Assembly: GCA_011375245.1 (NCBI GenBank)
Contig: DRMA01000099.1
Coordinates: 1-5,328 of the forward strand
DNA length: 5,328 bases
From: Thiothrix sp.
GTDB lineage: Bacteria > Pseudomonadota > Gammaproteobacteria > Thiotrichales > Thiotrichaceae
Direction of reading: 5' to 3'
Positions 1 to 5,328 of the stretch are shown here, one piece after another. The translations under genes were made by a program, and so were the position numbers. Position 1 is the first letter of the stretch. The number at the start of each line of letters is the position of its first letter. The notes below the pieces were generated by a model that was not told the DNA's origin, searched no databases, and worked only from the letters and a program-made list of their open reading frames with translations.

Positions 1-37
1 GGTTTTGGCGGTTTAAAGTGAGAGCTCGGGAAGATTG

Positions 38-1348
38 CTATACAAAACGCAATACAAAATAGCTCTTTTTCCCCCGTTGCAACAAGACAAACTTATCGTT
101 AATTAAATCGGCTTTCGTCAATAAATACGCTTCGGTAACTTTTTCTTTATTGACTGAGACGGCATTCTCTTTTAAGGCTCTTCGTGCTTCACTGTTTGAT
201 TTTAAAAACTGGGTATCTGCAGCTAATGCCGCAATTAAATGATAGCCTTCTCCCTCTGCTAACACATCTAGAGAAACTTCTGCCTGTGGTACACCATTAA
301 ACACCTCTAAAAAAGTCTGTTCATCAAGCTGTTTAAGGTCGTCACTCGTTGATTTACCAAACAAAATATTACTCGCACGAATAGCCGTTTCCAACGCAGC
401 AGCTGAGTGTACCATTGTGGTAATTTCACTTGCCAAACGCTTTTGCAATAAACGCAAATGAGGGGCTTGTTGATGTTCAGCAATAAGCGCGTCTATTTCT
501 GCCTGCTGAAGAAAGGTGAAAATCCGAATATAGGTTTCACTGTCTGCATCACTCGCATTTAACCAATACTGATAAAATTTATAGGGTGATGTTCGCGCTG
601 CATCCAGCCACACATTGCCTCCTTCGCTTTTACCAAATTTAGAGCCGTCAGCCTTGGTAATTAATGGGCAGGTAATCGCATACGTTTTGCCTTGTGCTAT
701 GCGACGTACCAATTCTGTCCCAGTAGTGATATTACCCCATTGGTCACTACCACCCATTTGTAAAGAGCAATTATTGTGTTGATACAAATGCAAAAAGTCA
801 TAGCCTTGCACAAGCTGATAAGTAAATTCGGTAAAACTCATCCCCTCCGAGCCACCGCTAGAATCATCATTACTGATTCTATTTTTTACCGAATCCTTCG
901 CCATCATGTAATTGACGGTAATATGTTTGCCCACATCACGAATAAAGTCTAAAAAGGAAAAATCCTTCATCCAATCATAATTATTTACCATCAACGCGCC
1001 ATTTTTTACCTCAGCATCAAAATCAAGGAAATGGGCTAACTGTTTTTTAATCGCTTCTTGATTATGGCGCAATGTTGTTTCATCTAATAAATTACGTTCT
1101 GCTGATTTGCCTGAAGGATCACCAATCATCCCCGTTGCTCCACCCACTAACGCCACAGGCTTATGTCCACAACGTTGAAAATGTGCCAGTAACATAATCG
1201 GCACAAGATTACCAATATGCAAAGAATCAGCCGTGGGATCAAAGCCTACATACGCACAACGCATCGCTTCCATTAAATGTTTATCTGCACCAGGCATCAC
1301 ATCGTGAATCATTCCACGCCAGCGTAATTCTTCGATAAAGTTTTTCAT
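38..1348 (-). CDS. tyrS: Tyrosyl-tRNA synthetase (TyrRS, KFGKS type)
   Basis: Cytoplasmic class I aminoacyl-tRNA synthetase that activates tyrosine with ATP and charges tRNA-Tyr. The 436-residue protein is full length (E. coli TyrS is 424). Seen in the sequence: YVGFDPTADSLHIGN at residues 33-47 with the HIGH-type motif HIGN at 44-47; tyrosine-pocket residues Y33, Y177, Q181, D184 and Q203 (in SDQWGN); the KMSKS-type loop KFGKS at 237-241; and a C-terminal S4-like RNA-binding domain from about 370, ending in the typical QRGKKSYF stretch. KFGKS places it in the TyrS rather than the TyrZ (KMSKS) group. The start is chosen because MKNFIEELRWRGMIHD is the usual N-terminus of this subfamily; no clear Shine-Dalgarno precedes it. 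The helix-rich segment around 160-175 has the GGSEGMSFTEF wording that I associate with Bacteroidota enzymes, so horizontal transfer is possible (inference). It lies 85 bases after cobQ and probably has its own promoter. Function is near certain. Confidence 0.97.
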   Translation of the reverse strand: MKNFIEELRWRGMIHDVMPGADKHLMEAMRCAYVGFDPTADSLHIGNLVPIMLLAHFQRCGHKPVALVGGATGMIGDPSGKSAERNLLDETTLRHNQEAIKKQLAHFLDFDAEVKNGALMVNNYDWMKDFSFLDFIRDVGKHITVNYMMAKDSVKNRISNDDSSGGSEGMSFTEFTYQLVQGYDFLHLYQHNNCSLQMGGSDQWGNITTGTELVRRIAQGKTYAITCPLITKADGSKFGKSEGGNVWLDAARTSPYKFYQYWLNASDADSETYIRIFTFLQQAEIDALIAEHQQAPHLRLLQKRLASEITTMVHSAAALETAIRASNILFGKSTSDDLKQLDEQTFLEVFNGVPQAEVSLDVLAEGEGYHLIAALAADTQFLKSNSEARRALKENAVSVNKEKVTEAYLLTKADLINDKFVLLQRGKKSYFVLRFV

Positions 1349-1386
1349 AGTTACTGTTTTTTAAGTTTGTAAAAAAATTGTTCTGT

Positions 1387-1392
1387 ATTATA
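1387..1392 (-). promoter_or_regulatory. Candidate -10 box of the tyrS promoter
   Basis: The minus strand reads TATAAT, a perfect sigma-70 -10 hexamer, inside the 85-base gap between the cobQ stop and the tyrS ATG. Transcription would start near 1380 and leave a leader of about 30 bases. No good -35 hexamer sits 16-18 bases upstream, where the sequence is near CACGAA, so the promoter may be weak or activator-dependent, or the match may be chance in A+T-rich DNA. The gap shows no GC-rich hairpin followed by a U-run, so readthrough from cobQ into tyrS is also possible. Confidence 0.45.
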
Positions 1393-1433
1393 TAGCGAAA
1401 ATAATAGGGCTTCGTGGAAAGTATTGATTAAGA

Positions 1434-2912
1434 TCAGCAAGAATAAGGTACAAGCGATGCCAACAACTTCCCATCCACACACTCCTCCAACGCATCCGCC
1501 AAACGATTAATTCCCGCTTCATTAATAGCAGCAATATTAGGTGATTTCGGTTGTGTCATTCCCGCCCATTTTAATAACTCATCACCGACTTCTGTACAAT
1601 CAAAAATACCATGCAAATATGTGCCTAACACTTGTCCATCCGCAGATATTGCTCCATCAGCAACACTCTCTTTTTGTAAGAAAGCAACGGGAGAATCCAA
1701 TGCCACGCCTGTTGTTATTCCTGCATGAATTTCATAGCCTGTTAGTGCTGGCAATTCTCCCATATTCAGAACACCTTGTACTTGACGTAATTGTTTTTCT
1801 GCTTCTAAAACCGTCTCAACTTCAAGTAAGGCAAAGCCTGTTGTGGTTTTTATAGTGCCTTCAATACCATAAGGATCATGTACATGACTACCCAGCATTT
1901 GATAGCCACCGCAAATCCCCATGACTTTTCCGCCATAACGCAGATGCTTGTGTAAATAAGCTATCCAACCTGTATCTTTTAAGGCAATTAAATCGGCAAT
2001 AACGTTTTTACTACCAGGGAGAATAACCAAATCTGCTGCAGGAATTTCCTCGCCTAATGCCACATAACGCAAGTCAATTTCAGGGTGTAAACGCAAAGGA
2101 TCAAAATCAGTATGATTACTTAATCGAGGTAAGCGTGGAATAACCACAGTAAAACACTTTGCCGTAGGGTTACTGGGTATTGCTTGCCATGTATTCACTG
2201 CATCTTCGGCTTCTAGTTGTAAATTATGTAGATAAGGCACAACGGCTAAGACGGGTTTGCCTGTTTTTTCTTCTAACCAATCAAGCCCTGATTGTAATAA
2301 AGCAATATCACCGCGAAAACGATTAATAATAAAGCCTTTTACGCGCTCTTGCTCTGAAAGGGAAAGTAAATCGAGTGTCCCCACAAGATGCGCAAAGACA
2401 CCGCCTTTATCAATATCCGCCACAATCAATACAGGACAGTCAACGGCTTCAGCAAAGCCCATATTAGCAATATCATGTTCACGCAGATTGATTTCTGCGG
2501 GGCTACCCGCGCCTTCAACGATAATCGCAGCATAATGTTGAGTTAAACGCTGATGTGAGGCTAACACTTCGGTTAACATCGTTGGCTTATAAGCATGGTA
2601 GCGCTGTGCATTCATTTGCGCACGTACTTTGCCATGCACAATAATTTGCGCACCTGTATCAGATGAGGGCTTAATCAACACAGGATTCATATCGGTATGC
2701 GGCTCAAGACCACAAGCTTGTGCTTGTACTGCTTGCGCTCGCCCAATTTCTCCCCCCTCAGCAGTGACGGCACTATTGAGGGCCATATTTTGTGGTTTAA
2801 ACGGGGCAACGCGGGTGCCTTGTCTAAAAAGTAAGCGGCAAATAGCTGTTACAATAGCGCTTTTCCCTGCATCAGATGTTGTTCCTTGGATCATTAATGT
2901 TTTTGTTTTCAT
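1434..2912 (-). CDS. cobQ: Cobyric acid synthase (adenosylcobyric acid synthase, glutamine-hydrolysing)
   Basis: Cytoplasmic enzyme of late cobalamin (vitamin B12) synthesis. It amidates the b, d, e and g carboxylates of adenosylcobyrinic acid a,c-diamide using glutamine and ATP. At 492 residues it has the usual family length. Domain 1 (about 1-235) is a dethiobiotin-synthetase-like ATPase with P-loop GTTSDAGKS at 10-18, FKPQNMALNS at 38-47, VEGAGSPAEINL at 132-143 and ADIDKGGVFA at 165-174. Domain 2 (about 253-445) is a class I glutamine amidotransferase with nucleophile C334 in GICGGYQMLG and catalytic H434 in YLHGIF. All expected motifs are intact. The ATG at 2912 gives the standard family N-terminus, but no convincing Shine-Dalgarno precedes it. 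With only 7 bases after the preceding NuoM-like stop, translation probably depends on coupling to that gene. No other cob gene is in the window and no B12 riboswitch is visible. Whether it serves de novo synthesis or cobyric acid salvage cannot be told from here. Confidence 0.97.
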   Translation of the reverse strand: MKTKTLMIQGTTSDAGKSAIVTAICRLLFRQGTRVAPFKPQNMALNSAVTAEGGEIGRAQAVQAQACGLEPHTDMNPVLIKPSSDTGAQIIVHGKVRAQMNAQRYHAYKPTMLTEVLASHQRLTQHYAAIIVEGAGSPAEINLREHDIANMGFAEAVDCPVLIVADIDKGGVFAHLVGTLDLLSLSEQERVKGFIINRFRGDIALLQSGLDWLEEKTGKPVLAVVPYLHNLQLEAEDAVNTWQAIPSNPTAKCFTVVIPRLPRLSNHTDFDPLRLHPEIDLRYVALGEEIPAADLVILPGSKNVIADLIALKDTGWIAYLHKHLRYGGKVMGICGGYQMLGSHVHDPYGIEGTIKTTTGFALLEVETVLEAEKQLRQVQGVLNMGELPALTGYEIHAGITTGVALDSPVAFLQKESVADGAISADGQVLGTYLHGIFDCTEVGDELLKWAGMTQPKSPNIAAINEAGINRLADALEECVDGKLLASLVPYSC

Positions 2913-2919
2913 GGTAAGG

Positions 2920-4395
2920 TCAATTTCTAATATTAGCTAACCATGTTTCTTCGGTCACACCCGTTATGCCTAAAACAAACTGTGGATATAAACCACCAAA
3001 TATAATGAATAAAATAAAGGTGAAAATAATCCATATTTCGCGTTTTTTCAAATCAAACGACTCACTGATAGCGGTATTTTTTGCTATCCCCAAAAAAGCA
3101 TGGCGATAGGTACTCATAAAATAAGCTGCACCTAAAATAACCGCTAATAACGCGACACCGCCTATTCCTTGTGAAATGTTTAATGCGCCCATAATTAGTA
3201 GCATTTCCGCAGGAAAACCACTAGTGCCTGGAATACCAATACTTGCAAGTCCCAAGACAAAAAAGAAGCTGGCTAAAATGGGCATTGATTTCGCGACACC
3301 GCCTAAGCTGAGTCTGTCTGTAGAGCCAACACGGTGATGTAAGAAGTCGGTTAATAAAAACAAACCACTAGAAATTAGCGTAAAGTTTAATAGTTGATAT
3401 ACAGCGCCTTGTAAGCCTTGCAAGCTCAAACTAGCAATGCCTACAACGACTAATGACACATGACTAATACTAGAAAAAGCCAACATGCGTCGAATATTCG
3501 TTTGATTGATCGCGGCAACAGCACCATAAATAATGCCTAATGTGCCTAGTCCAACTAATACCCATTGAAACTCTTGGGCAGCATTAGGGGCTAATGGAAT
3601 GATAAAACGTAATAAGCCATAAACACCCAGTTTTAAGCCTGCTAACAAGGCAATGATACTAATTGGTCCTTCACTGGCAACAATGGGCATCCATGTATGT
3701 AGTGGAAAGAGTGGCATTTTTACCGCAAAGCCAAGCAATAATAAGAAGAAAATAAGCGTTTGATTTGAGTTTTGTTTTGTATTATTAAGTAATTGAATAT
3801 AATCAAATATATAAACCTCCTCTGTAACACTTGTTGCTAAGAGGATAAAAGCAAATAATAAGGGCAGACCACCAACTAACATAAATAATGTATATTTTGT
3901 TGCCGCATAACGCCGATCAGCACCAATGCCCCATAAGCTAATGAGAAAATACAAGGGGATTAGCATCATTTCCCAGAAGAAATAAAACATAATGGTATCC
4001 AATGCGATGAATACGCCTAATGTTGCACAAGCAAGCAAGAGGAGTAGGGCAAAGTATAAACGGGGTAGGGTATGAATACGATTCCACGAGGCTAAAATAA
4101 CTGCACTAAACAACAATGAAGTTAAAGGTAAGAACAGTAGCGAAATACCATCAATACCAAACGAAAAATGCACATTAAGGCTAGGAATCCATGAGTAGCG
4201 TTCAATCAACTGAAAGCCGCTATTGTTTGAGTCAAACAATAGGACAATTAAGAGGCTTAACACTAAACTAAATACGGTTGATGCTAAGGCAACCCAACGT
4301 GCTTGTTGTTGAGGCACAAATAAGAGAAAAACAGCTCCCAAGGGGAACAGTAGCAGTAGTAGACTTAATAAGGGAAAAGTGGCGAAAGTATGCAT
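2920..4395 (-). CDS. nuoM: NuoM/ND4-family proton-translocating membrane subunit (complete copy)
   Basis: Integral inner-membrane antiporter-like subunit of the complex I (NADH:quinone oxidoreductase) NuoM/ND4 family, which couples electron transfer to proton pumping. The 491-residue protein (E. coli NuoM is 509) shows about 14 hydrophobic segments. Aligned by eye with E. coli NuoM, the four main channel residues are present: E142 in FFWEMMLIPLYF (E144), K226 in AVKMPLFPLH (K234), K255 in GLKLGVYGLLRF (K265) and E397 in GFPAEMLLIMG (E407). Also seen are GIDGIS at 80-85, H233 after helix 7 and SSISH at 308-312. Two departures stand out. The WLPDAH loop reads WMPIVASEGP and is about two residues shorter up to the helix-8 Lys, and the helix-11 His (E. 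coli H348) is F338. The ATG at 4395 follows the stop of the upstream paralogue by 3 bases and has AAGGGA 9 bases before it. cobQ rather than nuoN follows. It could belong to a non-canonical complex I or to another NuoM-bearing complex. Family membership is sure; the exact complex is not. Confidence 0.88.
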   Translation of the reverse strand: MHTFATFPLLSLLLLLFPLGAVFLLFVPQQQARWVALASTVFSLVLSLLIVLLFDSNNSGFQLIERYSWIPSLNVHFSFGIDGISLLFLPLTSLLFSAVILASWNRIHTLPRLYFALLLLLACATLGVFIALDTIMFYFFWEMMLIPLYFLISLWGIGADRRYAATKYTLFMLVGGLPLLFAFILLATSVTEEVYIFDYIQLLNNTKQNSNQTLIFFLLLLGFAVKMPLFPLHTWMPIVASEGPISIIALLAGLKLGVYGLLRFIIPLAPNAAQEFQWVLVGLGTLGIIYGAVAAINQTNIRRMLAFSSISHVSLVVVGIASLSLQGLQGAVYQLLNFTLISSGLFLLTDFLHHRVGSTDRLSLGGVAKSMPILASFFFVLGLASIGIPGTSGFPAEMLLIMGALNISQGIGGVALLAVILGAAYFMSTYRHAFLGIAKNTAISESFDLKKREIWIIFTFILFIIFGGLYPQFVLGITGVTEETWLANIRN

Positions 4396-4398
4396 GGC

Positions 4399-5328
4399 TT
4401 AAATTCCCTTGGTATGAACAGGTATAGTGATAGGGTTACCAGAGGGGGAAGGGAGATTTTCTTGTGCTTCCTCACGCTCAGATATTTTTTGTTTTTCGTG
4501 TAACGCATCATAAAAAGTACCCAGTGGTTCTGTTGCTGTGTTAATGAGTTCTAGCCAAGGTTTTGAATGGAAACCAACGCTTAAGGTCGCGATAATCACT
4601 GTTCCTGCCAAGACAATTTCAGTAAGGTACATCGGACTCATATTCCATGAGACGGTTTTTTTCGGTGTACTGAGAAAAGCCCGTTGAAAAGCACGTAATA
4701 AAAATGCGGCGGCAATAACGTTACCAATAGAAGCAGCAATTGCCACTAAGCCACCAAAACGATGGATAGAGGCTTCCAACATAAGATGCACACCATCAAA
4801 CCCTGGGGTCAGTGGCATACCAATGATGGCTAAACTAGCAAGTAGAAAAGCAACTCCAACAAAGGGGATGATATTAAACAGCCCGCCCAACTTATTAATA
4901 TCAATCGTGCCAGTGCGTTGCCAAATCAAGCCTGTCATAACCAACAGACTGGAGATTGCCAAACCAAAGTTTAGGGCTAAAAAGATACTGCCCATAAAGC
5001 CTTCTTTATTTAACGAAAATAAGGCAATCAATAAAATACTACTGTGGCTAATAATGGCAAAGGCTAATAAACGGCGTAAATTATTTTGTCGAGTGGCAAG
5101 GAAGGCAGCATAAAAAATACCAAATAATGCCATGCCAATAATCAATTCTTGCCATTGCATAACTGCATCAGGTAACAAGGGTAAGATAAAACGTATTAGT
5201 CCATAAATACCCACTTTTAACCCTAAAAACAGAATAGGGCCTACCGCAATATTACCGTGTGTAATGAATAACGGTAACCAACCATGCATAGGGAAAATAG
5301 GAATGCGAATCGCTAAACCATAGAACAA
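4399..5328 (-). CDS. Second, divergent NuoM-like membrane subunit (5' end beyond window)
   Basis: C-terminal 309 residues of another NuoM/ND4-family antiporter-like subunit. The reading frame stays open to the window edge, and the first codon there is TTG inside helix 7, so it is not a start; by comparison with E. coli NuoM about 225 residues are missing. Family evidence: IPIFPMHGWLP at 9-19, GLKVGIYGLIRF at 36-47 (K38 matches the helix-8 Lys), NNLRRLLAFAIISHS at 82-96, and eight or so hydrophobic segments in the right order. Departures from canonical NuoM: the helix-7 Lys (E. coli K234) is R8; the helix-12 Glu position (E. coli E407) is V180 in GFDGVHLMLEA, with H181 and E185 nearby; the PDAH loop reads PLFITHGN; and the helix-11 His is F121. 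After the last helix there is a hydrophilic tail of about 45 residues rich in Glu, Lys, Ser and Pro. It stops 3 bases before the complete NuoM paralogue, so the two are cotranscribed and probably act in one complex. It may be a reduced-activity or structural antiporter subunit (inference). Confidence 0.85.
   Translation of the reverse strand: MFYGLAIRIPIFPMHGWLPLFITHGNIAVGPILFLGLKVGIYGLIRFILPLLPDAVMQWQELIIGMALFGIFYAAFLATRQNNLRRLLAFAIISHSSILLIALFSLNKEGFMGSIFLALNFGLAISSLLVMTGLIWQRTGTIDINKLGGLFNIIPFVGVAFLLASLAIIGMPLTPGFDGVHLMLEASIHRFGGLVAIAASIGNVIAAAFLLRAFQRAFLSTPKKTVSWNMSPMYLTEIVLAGTVIIATLSVGFHSKPWLELINTATEPLGTFYDALHEKQKISEREEAQENLPSPSGNPITIPVHTKGI
4405..4410 (-). promoter_or_regulatory. Ribosome binding site of the complete NuoM-like gene
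   Basis: The minus strand reads AAGGGA 9 bases before the ATG at 4395. It lies within the last codons (Lys-Gly) of the upstream paralogue, so the ribosome site of one gene is embedded in the end of the other. This supports the ATG at 4395 and translational coupling of the pair. Confidence 0.6.

Larger units (their letters stand above)
1434..5328 (-). other. Probable operon: NuoM-like (partial) - NuoM-like - cobQ
   Basis: Three same-strand genes are separated by 3 and 7 bases, which leaves no space for a promoter or terminator, so one polycistronic message is likely. The promoter and the first genes lie beyond position 5328. The end of the transcript is undefined: the 85-base gap before tyrS has no recognisable intrinsic terminator, so tyrS may receive readthrough in addition to its own candidate promoter. 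Confidence 0.7.

Noticed and set aside
1..37. Possible terminator or RNA gene after tyrS
   Set aside because: Only 37 bases are available. They show no stable hairpin with a U-run and no tRNA or rRNA signature.
1349..1433. Intrinsic terminator after cobQ
   Set aside because: The only pairing seen is a four-base CGAA/TTCG stem with a 12-base loop and A:T-only runs. There is no GC-rich stem followed by a U-run.
1541..1855. Open frame of 104 codons on the plus strand
   Set aside because: It lies wholly antisense inside cobQ, whose full set of motifs is intact. The translated protein matches no family I recognise and looks like a shadow.
2257..2535. Open frame of 92 codons on the plus strand
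   Set aside because: It is antisense to the conserved ATPase domain of cobQ. Low-complexity Ser/Lys-rich translation, no recognisable domain.
2629..2940. Open frame of 103 codons on the plus strand
   Set aside because: It is antisense to the highly conserved N-terminus of cobQ and the 7-base junction. The Cys/Ala-rich translation is typical of a shadow frame.
4823..5113. Open frame of 96 codons on the plus strand
   Set aside because: It is antisense to the transmembrane helices of the partial NuoM-like gene. The Lys/Ile-rich translation reflects the reverse of Leu/Phe-rich codons.
5326..5328. TTG as a possible start codon of the partial NuoM-like gene
   Set aside because: It falls in the middle of helix 7 of a family that needs some 225 more N-terminal residues, and the frame is open to the edge. 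The gene simply runs off the window.

Overview
The window carries four protein genes, all on the minus strand and tightly packed. Transcription therefore runs from position 5328 down to position 1. Reading in that direction they are: the C-terminal part of a NuoM-like membrane subunit, cut by the window edge; a complete second NuoM-like subunit; cobQ (cobyric acid synthase); and tyrS (tyrosyl-tRNA synthetase). No tRNA, rRNA, CRISPR array, insertion sequence or phage gene is visible. No gap exceeds 300 bases. The 37 bases beyond the tyrS stop (1-37) show no recognisable element.

The first three genes look like one operon. The two NuoM-like genes are 3 bases apart and cobQ follows after 7 bases, with no room for a promoter or terminator between them. 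An 85-base gap then separates cobQ from tyrS. It contains a perfect TATAAT -10 hexamer facing tyrS, so tyrS probably has its own promoter, with or without readthrough.

The most unusual part is 2920-5328. Two different NuoM/ND4-family antiporter-like subunits lie in tandem, and cobQ follows where a standard nuo operon would have nuoN. Both lack the PDAH-type loop after transmembrane helix 7 and the conserved helix-11 histidine of canonical NuoM. The complete copy keeps the four main charged proton-channel residues. The partial copy has Arg for the helix-7 Lys and no Glu at the helix-12 position. This suggests a non-canonical complex I or related ion-translocating membrane module with one divergent subunit. 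The genes that would identify the complex lie beyond position 5328.

The DNA is moderately A+T-rich by eye. The CobQ and NuoM-type proteins read as proteobacterial, most like a gammaproteobacterium; a sulfur-oxidising Thiotrichales-type organism is a guess from memory of similar proteins. TyrS resembles the Bacteroidota form of the enzyme more than the usual gammaproteobacterial forms, so it may have been transferred. The genes do not form one pathway: an energy-coupling membrane module, one late cobalamin-synthesis enzyme and a translation housekeeping enzyme are simply adjacent.
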